From Corbicula japonica (taxonomy: Eukaryota; Mollusca; Bivalvia; Venerida; Cyrenidae): a stretch of DNA of 64,000 nucleotides. The position numbers were made by a program, and so were the translations under genes. Within the stretch, counting starts at the first letter, position 1, and the number at the start of each line of letters is the position of its first letter. The notes below the pieces were generated by a model. The model saw only the letters and a program-made list of their open reading frames with translations, did no database searches and was not told the origin of the DNA. Positions 1-12,900 of this stretch are shown in pieces. The DNA lies in assembly GCA_038501625.1 (NCBI GenBank), contig JAZAYU010000001.1:9537374-9601373 (forward strand), read 5' to 3'.

Positions 1-2367
1 AAAAAACAGACCACTGGTTTCAAGGTGTCAAATCTCTGTTAATTGATATATGACCCCTACTTTTCTTGCTGGAAATGGACAGTTGAAACACTTAGCTTCA
101 AAAGCATGTAAGTAAGCCCTTATTCAAATGGTACCAGCTATGATTGCCAGCCTTTTGACACACGTCATGTTTACTATAGTTTATATAGGGAAGTCTATTT
201 ACAGGTCTTACACCAGTACCTTAACAAGTACGTCAAATTATAATACAGCGTCCCAGGCAAGCACTATCCGAATTCACGTACACTTAGGGCAACTTGAAAA
301 ATTAATGATGTTTTCACATGACATACTTACATGATAACAAAAGTTTATAAATAAGTTGTTTTTGCCAGTTGCTCCAGTTTTCAAATGTGAGACTCTTCTA
401 GGTTGAAATCTTACATATTTGGAGAAAAACAACAACTGGTGATTTTTGCAAACGGTGCGGAGTGCGAATAAACATCTGTGGTAGACTCGGGTTACAGTCA
501 AAACGGCTTCAGGTAAAAACGGCCTCAAGTTAAAACGGTCTCATTTTGGTTAAAACGGCCTCAATTTTGAAATAAATTTTAAATATTATATTAGCAGGAT
601 TATAAATGATAAGAATTTGGGATCGTTCATAATGCTTTAATACTCTTGATATTGAAAATAAGTTTATGTCAATTCGGTGAATTTGTGGTTTGTTCTTTCT
701 TTACACGTTTATTTATTCCAGGATTGGTCAAACTTAGTAATTAATACTTGTTTAATTTTCATCGAATTCAAAGAAAATCCAATATATAATTATTAATATA
801 TAATTAATGCATAAGTATACACAACTGAAATGAAACACCGACTTAAATGATATAATTAGAAAATAACAGTCTTATCCTAAAAGTTTTACAATAATCATTA
901 ACGAATGTTAGCAGGACTTTAAGTGAAAAACATTGAAAATGAAAATTAATGTAAATAATGTTTAATTGTTTATTTATATTAACTTTGGCAAATAAATAAT
1001 ATTATATATTCAAAGGATATGTGTAAGAAAATTGATAGTGATAATGACAATTAAATAATGGGATCGAATAACTTAATTGATAAATGAAGCAAATCTTATT
1101 TAACATTGGAATGATCAAATGAAGATAAAAAAGCGGTCAGTCTGCCACCCAGGAAAAGATGGTGTCCTGTTGAGTAGGTGCGAAAAAACTTGTTTGACAA
1201 CTACTGTACTTACACATTTACATTATCAGTGTATCCCTTTTCCAGTGTATTATGAAAAGTGTTCAGATGCAGTGTCATCTGTACAAGTAGCAATAAAAAT
1301 ATCTCTAATGGCAAAATTCTGTTCAATTAAATTTTGCATGATTAAATACAACAAATAACACAAGTACGGGTATTTGCAGCCAGGGAAATGCATTATTGTG
1401 GATCTATTCTTTTATCTTATAAATGAATTTCATGTTGACTTCGGTTAACTTTTGGTTAACGCGAGGCCGTTTTAACCAGCACCCAGTAGAATCTAAGGTT
1501 TAAGAAGCGGATGCTTTTGGGTGGCGCCGTTTTGCGCTTGTCTGAAACTTGAACGAGTTAATAGAAGTTTATAAAACATTAGTTTAGCTCAAACATACTT
1601 TATTGCATTTTCATATGCATATATAACATACATATATAAATATTACATATAACATACATATATAAATATTGCAAAGGACTTGGATCACGAGTGCAGTAAA
1701 TGCGTCATGACAGCCCTCACCATTAATGAGACTAACATATGTATATGTTTTAAGGCAATCCAGTTACAGAGGTATCACTGTGATAACTGCAAACATGTTT
1801 ATATATAGAAATAAATCACTTGCAGTTACAGAGAGCTGTGGAACCCTCAACATGTGCATTATTTATGAATATAACATAACAGGATCATGCTCATAAAATC
1901 TATTAGAATCTTTGATGAATTTATGAACAGCTTGAAACATTAGTTTGTTATTGGAATCTGACAGTCCGAAAAAAGAGAGATTTTGACCTTCAATTTCCTG
2001 GTCGCGTAAACAGATGACAATCATTGATTTCTCCTTAATTAGATGAAAGTTCTTTACAAAGTACACAACATTTTCGTGTCATTATCATATCACTTACGTG
2101 GGAATTTAAAATAATGTTTTACATTGCTTAGTTGTTGCGAATTTATGTAAATAGAATTTTAAGGAATTTTTAGGTCTAGCATTTTTTCTTCACTTTTCTA
2201 ATGTGTCTTACTGTATGCAAAATAAAGATACATTTAATTAGTAACATTCATTTGTGCAAAGTATCATTGAACAACATTATATTGTTAGTGAGATTTTGAT
2301 AGTTTTCTTTATATCGATGAGCGTGCTGGAAAGGAGTGTGGTAAGCCCTTAAGTCTATTGAAGAGTA
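1..2367. other. Intergenic DNA, AT-rich, with scattered short repeats
   Basis: Four near-copies of AAAACGGCCTCA lie at about 495-560 and an inverted one at 1461-1480 (CGAGGCCGTTTTAACC). Two ~30-bp tandem ATACATATATAAATATT units lie near 1620-1672. A minus-strand frame at 1863-2066 is open and not repeat-like, but I cannot assign it. Confidence 0.5.
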
Positions 2368-2730
2368 CAATAAAATCCCTCATAAAGAACACTCTGAAAT
2401 TAAGACCACCCGAATAATATGACAACTATTTGAATGTCCCTTTTTATCCATTTTGCAATATTTTTTACCCCGAAATAAAGACCATCCCAATACCGTCATT
2501 GTTTGAAATTAAGCCGCACTTTTTCTCCGGAATTTGGAAGTAAAAAGTTGGGGGTGCAGCTAATACACAGGTTTGGCTACTTATACTATTCATTAAGCCA
2601 TTTTCATCTGTTCTATCACGTTTGGGGGCGGTGCGGCTTATACATGAGTGCGGCTTATATTCGAACAATGACGGTATTAGGAACACATTTGTCAAGTCCC
2701 AGAGGTGGTCTTAATAGAGATGTTTTACTG
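2368..2730. mobile_element. TA-flanked mariner/pogo-like MITE, interrupted by another MITE
   Basis: Left end TACAATAAAATCCCTCATAA and right end reading TACAGTAAAACATCTCTATT on the minus strand form imperfect TIRs in TA, followed on both sides by a TTAAGACCACC-type motif. The centre is occupied by the element at 2493-2674. Confidence 0.55.
2493..2674. mobile_element. TA-flanked MITE with CCGTCATTG termini, nested
   Basis: Starts CCGTCATTGTTTGAAATTAA and ends with the imperfect inverse ATTCGAACAATGACGG. TA dinucleotides flank both ends. Subterminal GCCGCAC/GTGCGGC pairs extend the stem. Sits inside the element at 2368-2730, so it inserted later. Confidence 0.65.
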
Positions 2731-2884
2731 TACTCAAAAGTTTCGATAGGCAAAATAAGCTGTAATTCCACATCATGTTTTATTGTAAAAGTTACACAAT
2801 CTTAGTAACATACATCACACAAGCTTTTTTGTTTAAAATCCTATGAAAGGGGCATGAATTATATTAAAATCCAATGAACATGGC

Positions 2885-4715
2885 CAGGGCGGGTAATCAA
2901 ACTGCACCTTACCATGCATTTTGTAAACAAAAGTCCGCCATCTTGGATGAAAATTGGTAAGTTTTTTACTTTTACTCATTTAATAAATAACTCGTAAAAT
3001 TGAGATATACCTAAGAACCTGCTACACATTTTTCCGAATCTTTTGGTACCAAGATGGAATATAAACTCCAAGTGGCAAACAAGTTACCTCGGTCATGGAA
3101 ACTGAATCGGCGAGAAATGAGCAAGAATTTTTAGGGTAAAGTGCAGGCAAATTTGTCATTTTGTATGTATTTTGCTTAGAAAGGTAGTTTTGTCTGTAAT
3201 CACACGTAAAATTGAATTCCATTTTAAATTTAATGTCCCAAGACAATTTTTTTGTAAAAGAAAACACTATTTCGCAGCAAAACTAGCAAATATCCCTTAT
3301 GGTAAAGTGCAGTTCTGAAAAATAAATGATAAAAAGTGCAGTTGACTTTTTTCCTAAACTAAACATAAAACATTGCCGTCGTATTTCCCTGACGAATATG
3401 ACCATATAAACGCATGTCCGACACGTAATCAATTAAAGAAATAAAATGTAACATTTGGGAGACTCTTCAATATCAAATTCCGGCTTAAAACATGTATCGT
3501 ACAGGACTCGATCCCATTGATATATAATTAAGAATCCGACAACCCATTGTCACTATGTTTGATTTTGCATTACGCTTATGTTTCACTTTTGTGTGTTTAA
3601 TATTTAAAATGGACATTATTTACCTAGGTTTTCTCAGTTCGGGTTTATCCCTAAAACCTTGACCGCAGCACCTGTATGAATAAGCCTTCTGGCGAATAGC
3701 CTTGCTATGAACACGCATTGCGGCACATGTATTGAACGATGCTCCACAATGCTCACATATGTTGTTCATGATCTGAAACACATGGAACCTAAACACTGTC
3801 AATTATGTGTTTTCAACTAAATGAAAGAGCGATTTCCAGGTTATTTCAACATATGAAACTATCTCTGTTGGTTTCCTTAATATCTAATGGTTAAGTTTAA
3901 TTAAGAATAGTTTTACAATCAGGCACCGGCCGTAAAAGCAATAGCTGTTTTACTGCCAATATTACTTTTTTATTTTGACACAAACGATTTTTTTGTACCA
4001 GCTAAAAGAATTATAAAAAAAATACGCAAGCCGGGAATTTTTTTCGTTGGCCGGTGACAACTGAACAAGCCAAAGTTCAGAGGAGCGGATCAAAACAATA
4101 GGCCTACACGTTTTAAACAGGAATTTGATATTTAGGAGTCTCCCAAATGTTACATTTTATTTCTTTAACTGATTACGTGTCGGACATGTGTTTATATGGT
4201 CATATTAGTCAGGGAAATACTACAGCGATATTGTATGTTTAGTTTAGGAAAAAAGTCAACTGCACTTTATCATTTATTTTTCAGAACTGCACTTTACCAT
4301 AAGGGATATTTGCTAATTTTGCTGCGAAATAGTGTTTCCTTTTACAAAAAAATTGTCTTGGGACATTAAATTTAAAATGGAATTCAATTTTTCGTGTGAT
4401 TACAGACAAAACTACCTTTCTTGGCGAAAAACATACAAAATGACAAATTTCCCTGCACTTTACCCTAAAAATTCTTGCTTATTTCTCGCCGATTCAGTTT
4501 CCATGACCGAGGTAACTTGTTTTCCACTTGGAGTATATATTCCATCTAGGTACCAAAAGATTCGGAAAAATGTGTAGCAGGTTCTTAGGTATATCTCAAT
4601 TTTACGAGTTATTTATTAAATGAGTAAAAGTAAAAAAACTCACCAATTTTCATCCAAGATGGCGGACTTTTGTTTACAAAATGCATGGTAAGGTGCAGTT
4701 TGATTACCCGCCCTG
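2885..4715. mobile_element. Long-inverted-repeat (foldback) transposon, 1.83 kb
   Basis: Ends CAGGGCGGGTAATCAAACTG and its exact inverse, flanked by a 5-bp direct repeat ATGGC (2880-2884 and 4716-4720). The arms are about 600 bp each (2885-3483 and 4117-4715) and nearly identical. The ~630-bp centre holds a splice-flanked zinc-finger-like frame on the minus strand. No transposase was recognised and the superfamily is unassigned. Confidence 0.85.
3624..3772 (-). pseudogene. Zinc-finger-like exon inside the foldback transposon
   Basis: 149-nt open segment bounded by tgtttcag and CCTAG|gtaaat. It encodes NNICEHCGASFNTCAAMRVH followed by YRCCGQGFRDKPELRKP. CxxC-x12-H resembles a C2H2 finger followed by a second, incomplete one. 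It may be a captured host exon or a remnant of the element's own gene; no start codon or partner exon seen. Confidence 0.5.
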
Positions 4716-4720
4716 ATGGC

Positions 4721-5500
4721 ACAACTCAGAAATTGGTCAATCAGCACTTGTTATCATTCTTGTAATCAGATGCAATGTTGTTTGAGCAGGCAACTTTGCT
4801 GTTGGCTCAATTCTTGTAATATATTGACTTGAACACTTACTTCTCATTACAAGAATGATATCTCCTAATTGAATATTTTTTTTTTATAGATTTTACGCCT
4901 TTTACACCCAAACAACATTCATGTGAAATATTTGAAAAACTGGCTAAATGGGTTTAATAAGTTTGTTTTTTTAATTTTTCAAAAACAAGCCCTACCATTT
5001 GATGATAAATATTTTATGCTAAATGTAACAAAATGGCTTTAATACAATCATTTTTTAAGAAACATTTGCTGATAAGCCATGCAGGCTGGAAACCGGTAGT
5101 CACTGGTTCATTATTTGAACAACTTGAGAAGAGTTCAGAAGAGAAACTTTCCCATCACTCCATATATATATACACATTTTATTACCTGTGTAAACAGCGT
5201 AGGTCCAGATCAGCCAGCACATCCATGCAATCTGATCAGGATCTGCACTGTTTGCCCTTTATGGTCAGAAATAATCTATTAAATAAAAAAGCCAATGGTG
5301 TAGATCTTGATCAAACAGCTCATCCATGCAGGCAGATCTGGATCTACACTGGTGACATGCATTTAATACATATTGAGGAATGGCTTAGAGCAAATTGCTA
5401 ATGACATACATAGACTGGTCACAATAGCTGACTTTCAGCATCTGGTTTGAGTGAGCTGAAATGAGGAGTCTAAGAAGTAGAGTTTTGTTCAGTATATAGT
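4721..5500. other. Intergenic DNA with a degraded piggyBac-like MITE
   Basis: From about 5190 to 5370 the GTAGATC..GATCAGG..GATCTGCAC hairpin motifs of the family A MITE are recognisable. The rest is unremarkable AT-rich DNA; a plus-strand frame here (5033-5401) overlaps the MITE and is not a gene. Confidence 0.45.
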
Positions 5501-6790
5501 TTAATAAACACAAATCAAAACCATCATTTATTTAAAACAAACATGAACAGTGAAAGTTGATAAACAGCGATACATTTCATCATTTGCATACCATTATCAT
5601 ATCCTCAATAATGACCTTTTATTTGAAAACTCATCACTTCTGGGTTGAAGGTTATAAAACTGAGATTAACAACCAGCATCAAATCTCAAACATCTGATTG
5701 GCTGAAATGGCCATTTCAGCCAATCAGATGCTTGAGATTTGAGACTGGTTTCCATGATCCGTTTTATAACCTTGGGCACTGCTGCAGATGGAATAAAACA
5801 GGTTTATATAAAATGCTCTAGTTTAGTTTGGATATGATTTTAAATAAAAGAAGATATTTTTACTAACAATTCTGTACTTGAAATGTTATGATATCATCAA
5901 CAGCCATTATGAATTGGAAAGAGTTTGATTAAGGTGCATGTAATGTTTTATAACCTTTTCAATTTGAACTTTCTTTATCTGTTATCATTTCCTTCCATTT
6001 TGCCAGTAAAGCATTTTAAAATCTCCAAGTATCACCAACTCTCAATCAGAGAAGTTGTCTGCAGTTTGAAAGATAATCAGTTTGAAAGATAATCATTATA
6101 ACAGTATATAACATGTTTATCACACACGGCTTCTGTCCTCCAACCCTGGTAAAGCACACACTAGCATGGAAAAGTGCCATCTTGCTGTGCCAGTGTTGTT
6201 CAAAAGAAGTAGTTTATATCAAATTTCATCCCCTTTGGGTTGGCATTTACTTTAATGTTATAAAGCTCTTGTATTCAAATACAACATAATTATTCGCACT
6301 GATTGAATTGTTTTTTCACATCTTCCATGGCACATTCAGTCACAGTGCATTCAAGTAATAATCACAGGAGTAATGTTCATATAATATTTTAATAATCCTT
6401 TGGTTTTAAAATACGCTAAAACTGTTTAACTAGAAATAGCAAGTTTAAAACATATCACCACAGGTCCTGCTTATAATCATATTATCTGACTGTTCTCTGT
6501 GCAGAATATAGAATACCAGTGTGTCAATCAACAATGCAGATGTTTCATAATATGCAGATGTTTTACATTTTAAACTTAAAAGCAATTTTCTTTTAGAAGA
6601 AATAAAGCAGATCTTTGGTTATTGACCTCTACTATGTAGGCAGGCAGTTAACTGGCCACACAAACAGTAAGGTCAATTTAAAAACACGGAGACAATGTTC
6701 TCCTTTTGTTCAGCATTTCTCAAAAAGAAATGACTAACACAAATGGAAATCAAGTTTCAGTAATTCCATGCAGGGGATATTTTACTGCTA
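5500..6790 (-). other. PHKA: PHKA 3' UTR and candidate poly(A) signals
   Basis: No coding sequence. The first AATAAA hexamers on the minus strand after the stop are at 5618-5623 and 5527-5532; ATTAAA variants occur near 6250 and 6381. The transcript end is therefore uncertain. A palindromic MITE (5643-5781) would fall inside the longer UTR. Confidence 0.4.
5643..5781. mobile_element. Palindromic MITE family B
   Basis: Arms AAGGTTATAAAACTGAGATT and the inverse, with CAGTCTCAAATCTC-type and CATCTGATTGGCTGAAATGG inner arms. Lies in the putative 3' UTR. Confidence 0.75.
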
Positions 6791-6961
6791 TCAACTAACA
6801 GAGCATTCCATATTTTGATGATCTCCTAAATTCAGAACTTGTGCAAGTCCTCGAGCAAGATAAGACATGGTTCCTAATCTTCCACTCGGGGCCGTGTCAT
6901 ATAAATGCAGGCAAATTCCAGCGGCACCAATTGAGTTTTTCACAACGTCTTGAGAGATTTT
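6791..6961 (-). CDS. PHKA: PHKA terminal coding exon with CaaX box
   Basis: 56 codons plus [23 protein letters not shown] then [11 protein letters not shown]. The last four residues are CSVS, a CaaX box equivalent to vertebrate CAMQ. Ser at X favours farnesylation (family rule). Confidence 0.96.
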   Translation of the reverse strand, partial: KISQDVVKNSIGAAGICLHLYDTAPSGRLGTMSYLARGLAQVLNLGDHQNMECSVS

Positions 6962-9900
6962 CTAAAAAATAAATATCAGTATGTATATTTTCTATGATAC
7001 AGAGAGGTTTTCAATCACTGTATTTACAAAAGGTGTCACATAGAAAGGTTTAACATTTACTCCATTGATATGACTTTTAACATGGGGGAACATATTAGAT
7101 CCACATCAGCATATCAGAGTTAGAGATTATAAAACTGAGATTGGAAACCAGTCTCAAATCTCAAGGATCTGATTGGCTGAAATGGTGACTGGTCGCCATT
7201 TCAGCCAATCAGATGCTTGAGATTTGAGACTGGTTTCCATGCTCAGTTTTATAACCTTGGGCAAATATGTGTCATCTGTGCCATCTGATCTGTTACTGTT
7301 TGCTTCATGGTCAGAAATAACTATATGAATCTTAAACCCAGATCAGACAGCACAAATGTTACAGCTGATCCAGATTTACACTGTTCACCCTTCCGATAAA
7401 AGATGTATCTATGGAGTAAAAGGTTCTTATGGTGATTAACTGCCTGGTAACTGAACCACAGTTCATATATATGAGATCTCCTATGGCATACTCAAGATGT
7501 CTCCCCAGGTATTTCCCACTTATACACACAACAATTTCTCTAAATTCAGTGCTGTTTTACTTTATTTTGTGTGGCCCACTTTCTTTTATTGAAACTGGTT
7601 TTAAAAACTTCATATTTCATAAGGTAAATCTCGCAACTGGGCTTCTAAAAAGGTCCAAACAAGTGCCAAGAGTCACTAGGTTTTTAGAATTACCTGCTCT
7701 TGGATAAAGATGTCATTAGCTGCATGTACAATCCTGTCTATATGGATCACTTGACCACTGAGATTGATGCGACAGTCTCCGTCCACCAGGAGTGTAACAA
7801 CCATCAAGCCTTCCACCATCAGCTGGCGGTACTCGGGATGGGGAATCATGTTTAACACACCCTCCACTTTTAGGGCAAACTTAAACTCTCCCGAAGTCAT
7901 CTGAAGAAGAGAGAACATGTTTTGTTTCTGTTTGTGTATGGTTTTATCAGTACTGTAACAACAAGTTTTCAGAGATTATTCTTTACCAGTTCCCAAGATT
8001 ATAAAACTGAGCATGGACTGGTCGCCATTTCAGCCAATCAGATGCTTGAGATTTGAGACTGGTTTCCAATCTCAGCTTTATAACCTTCAGCCCAGGTATT
8101 ATTTGAGCTGTGCCATGCGAACATGTATCTTTGGTGATTTTAGCATATCTGTTTCTGCAATTCTTTTAAAAGTACAGAACTTTATCATATTTCCTTTTAT
8201 ATTACACATTATATGCTAATAGACAAAAGCCTTGTCCGGTAGATAGATTGGATATTTTTTGCATGCTAGTTTTCAACACATTACTCTACAGACAGTGCAG
8301 GCTCAAATTCCAAGTTTCTTTTTACATTGAATGCATATAAATGTCCTCTTTCCATCGATACCAAATTTATGCAAGTAGAGTAATGGCATTTTTTGGATTT
8401 TACATATTTAAAAGGTATTATGGAAAACCACACCGGACAAGACTTTTGTCCATAAGTACTACTATGCTTTTTGATGCCATTTCAAGAAATGATGACAACC
8501 TCCTGAAGACTGGAGTAATGGTAATTAAAAGTCATTCCCCAGTGAACACTACTATTATAGCTTAACTACTGTGGTTCATTGGTTTCACATTAGAAGTAGG
8601 CTACATTTCCCCTATTTAAGAAGTAAAGTGCAAATAAGAAAGGACATAAGGACATTTATCCAAATGTTATAATTTATAAATAGCCAACAATCAAAACAGA
8701 AAACATATGATCCTTGTCTATCAAAATGATTTTAATTACATTTGCGATCAATATTCAACAAAACGACTACCAACACTGTTTTAAAAGGAAGTTCAAAGAG
8801 ATTTCACAAAGCCTTTGCCCAAGATCATATAACTAAATCTGGAGATCAGTCTCACATCTCAAGCATCTGATTGGCAGAAATGGCAACCATTCATCATTTC
8901 AGCCAATCAGATCCTTGAGATTTGAAACTGATCTCAAAACTTAGTTTTATGATCTTGGGCCCTTACCTCTCTAGTGAGACTGTGTGGAAGATAATGATTG
9001 CCAATACTTATACCATGGCACTGAAACACATGATAGATATCAACATTAGGCAAGTTAAACACTATACATGAACATCATCATGGATGGTTATTCAGCTGAA
9101 CACTTGTTTCACCCTCGGAATATTTTCAAAATAACAAAAATCTAAGTCTAAGATCTAAAAAACTGGCGGATGTCTGTTGAATGTGACCATGACCTGCAGA
9201 TTTTTGCTACAACATGACTGTGCAAAAAAGGGTATACTAAAAGTTTGATTTATAAACAAAATAAGACATGGTCTTCTTTAAAAACAACTCTAAATCAGCC
9301 AAGGAAAATGTTTATTCTGTTTGTTGCTTTCAACAAATTCAGACAGGAGAGCAGCTGATTCCATCACACTTCTTTGTAGGCTTTATGGGTTTGTCCACAA
9401 AGAACAACCAGTCCAAATTTATCTCACCAGTCAGTGCCACTGTAAAATGTCATAACAAGATATTTTACAACTCACCTTTTCTAGAACTTTCCAGACTTGT
9501 GTATAAAAGCCTACAGGTACTCTATTGAGAGCGCCGTCAAGTCGACGTCGACGTAACCACTGTCCTTGTCTATCCTCCATTTCATTCTCGTACAATTCAG
9601 CCTTGGGTGATGACGCAGCAGAAACACCTGGTATCTGATAATACAACTTTAGCTATTATTCCTCTAAAACAAGAAATTGCCTAATTCAGGGCTGGAGGTT
9701 ATAAAACTGAGATTAGAAACCAGTCTCAAATCTCAAGCATCTGATTACTGGTCGCAATTTCAGCCAATCAGATGCTTGAGATTTGAGACTGGTTTCCATG
9801 CTCAGTTTTATAACCTTGGGCGCTGAATAGGCTTCTGAACAGTAGTTCCTAACATATGATTAAATTAATCAATAAAATACTATTAAATCATTTTGTAATC

Positions 9901-12900
9901 CTTTACTTCATATGTATGAGTTTTAGCCCATGTGTAAACTATGTAGATCCAGATCAGCCGGCACTGTAGCATGTGCTGGCTGATCTGGATCTACACTGGA
10001 TGTCTATATGATTAAAGGCGATTCTATGTGGGAAAGGGTTAAACAAATATTTATTCACCAAACTAGCTTAACCTATAAATGAGCAGCATCATAAGAAATC
10101 ATGTCTCTGGTAAGATCTTTACAATGGTCCTCATTTTGGCATCAAAATGTATAGGCATTTGTGTATATTTGGTTTGGCTTGGTTTCTAAAAAAATATCCA
10201 AGTTAGATAAACCTTAAATATAAACGACTTTTATTACATTGGCAAACAGTGTAGATCTAGATCAGCCACTACATCTGTGCCATGTGATCTGGATTACAAC
10301 ATTTCTTTTCTTGGTCAGAAATAACCTAATGAACCTAAAAGGCAAACAGTGTTGATCCTGATCAGATGGCATGGATGTGTCAAATGATCTGGATCTACAT
10401 TGTTTGCCCATGGGTTAAATGCCATTTCCCATGGAGTAAATTGATCATTAGGCATAGCCTTTGCTCAATCTTAATATTTTTCACTGAAAATGACATCTGT
10501 TCACACTGTGCAATAAAAACACCAGCACTAGTATTATGAAATATCCATCAACATTTCATATGAAATTGCTAAGAGATATTAACAGTTTTTGTTGTTGGTT
10601 ACCTTAACCATTTACTTCATATATAAAGGTTTAATCACATGTGCAACCTGTGTGCCATCTGATCTGAATCTACACTGGTAACTTATTGGTCAGAAATAAC
10701 CTCATGTAGGAGGTCACATGTATCCTGGTAATTAGGAAAATATTAATTTAATTTTCCATAATTTATAGACTAAGTCTGAGATTAAACTACACTGACACCC
10801 CTTTAAACCGAACGAGGTCGGGACCGAACAAAATTTCCGGTTTAAAGGGGTTTCCGGACTAAAGGGGTTTTGACAACTGGACAAGATACCAACCTTTTTT
10901 CCAAATGTGGACATTTGGGTTTATATTGTTTTATACAGAATTGCATTGATCAGTAATAATAAATAACAACAAACCAATTCATATGTTATTTTTACACAAC
11001 TGATTTATATTAATTGAGTGTTGAAGGAGAACCCCTTGGAACAAATGCAATAGCCTAATACCAAATATCTTGGGTGTCATAATTTAAACAAAAAGTTGTC
11101 AAAAACACATTCAATAAAATTTACTTTGTTGTCATAGCGATTATGACCAATCATGACATGCCCTAGCCGTACACAAATTCATAGGTGTGAATAAATCAAC
11201 TTTCTGTGGCAAATATATTGATCATCTTTATTCACTGTGTACATGTATTTTTAAATGAAATTACAATATTTTCATTCTTAAATAAATCATACATTTCCAT
11301 GTTAACATGAAAAATTGTATTAAGACTTTAATCTTGTCCGGTTTAAAGGGGTGTTTTATAATGGACAAATCCAATATGGGCCATAATTCTTGTCCTGTTT
11401 CCTGAATAAAGGGGTTTCCGGATTAAAGGGGTGATTTATATAGTAAACAATTTGGGACCGGACAATTTGTCCAGTTTAAAGGGGTTTCCGGATTAAAGGG
11501 GTTCCGGTTTAAAGGGGTTTCAGTGTATGATGCCTACAGATGCTTTTTACAAAATTAGAGGCTACAGGTCAAGTGTAAGTATCTAGACAAACATGTGCTG
11601 GTTCCACTACCACTTGCTGACTACTTGCTGTTTCACCTTGTGATAATCAAGGAAGCAGGTAGCATTGTCTGTTTGATGGGTACCTGGTTTCCTAACTCCA
11701 GGATTACATTACAGTAGACATCATATACTGCCAGACTCATGCATGGCAACTTTATACACACTTCAAACATTACACACTTTAAAATGGGCTGGAGGTTATA
11801 AAACTGAGATTGGAAACCAGTCTCAAATCTGAAGCATCTGATTGGCTGAAATGGCGACTGGTCGCCATTTCAGCCAATCAGATGCTTCAGATTTGAGACT
11901 GGTTTCCAATCTCAGTTTTATAACCTTGGCAATGGACATGTCAGGTAAACCAACTATTAATCTACTCTTTATATAGAAAATGATTTATTATATGACTTAT
12001 AAATTTTCATCTATTTCACTTATCTTCACTAAAATAATTATGTAATGCATGGTGTAAACACTTTCTGTGGTTTAAACCATTTTGTATACATGGATACAAT
12101 GTTCATTAAAGCATTCAGGGCTGAAGGTTATAAAGCTGAGATTGGAAACCAGTCTCAAACCTCAAGCATCTCAAACCTCAAGAATCAGATGCTTGAGATT
12201 TGAGACGGGTTTCCATGCTCAGTTTTATAACCTTGGGCACTGATGGCTTTGAAAATGACAGTGATCATAGTGTAATTTTTTAGATTTTGTAGGCAACAAT
12301 TTGACTGGTTTGGAACTTTTTGTCAGATCCTGATAGCATAGCAATTTTCAGGGGATGATTTTAATCAGAATGAAATTTCCATGGTACCAACTGGTCAAGA
12401 AGCAGAAGAATTTGCATACCTTTTAGAAAATGATACTGACTTGAAAAGTGATATTGCGCAAAACAAACGCAACGTCAGAAATGATGAAACATCATGAACA
12501 TGCAGATGTTTTGCAAACCTTCTAGAATATGATGTTCATATGCAAATTTAGAAGTCGTATTATAAAACAATATTAGCTGATATTGGAGAATATCAAATCA
12601 ATAGACCCAATTTATGATAAATTCATCTCTGCCTTTGGCCTTGGTGAAAATATCCTTAATCAGATCCACTGATTTGGGTACTGAGCCCATCATTAAACAA
12701 TAACATAATATTTCTTGTCTATCCATTTCTTGTATGTGTTCGTGACTAAGAAAATAGGGCCAAATGAGAAAAAAATTGTTTGAGGTGTTTTCTGAAATAA
12801 TGAAGTCTGTTGACAAAAAGTTGACAAATTTAACTTTATGTTCTTTAACTGTTATCAATAATAACTGTTACGCATTTGGCCCCATTTTCATAGTCACAGT

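Noticed and set aside
3022..4577. Two 81-codon mirror-image frames (3022-3267 minus, 4332-4577 plus) that look conserved
   Set aside because: They are the same segment of the two inverted arms of the foldback element; similarity follows from arm identity and no protein family was recognised.
5033..5401. Plus-strand 122-codon frame
   Set aside because: Its second half is translated MITE hairpin (RSRSAST..DQDLH, seen again in many other short frames); no start context, splice sites or domain.
12598..12858. Minus-strand 86-codon frame
   Set aside because: No acceptor/donor pair with the phase needed by PHKA, no recognised domain, AT-rich; considered chance.
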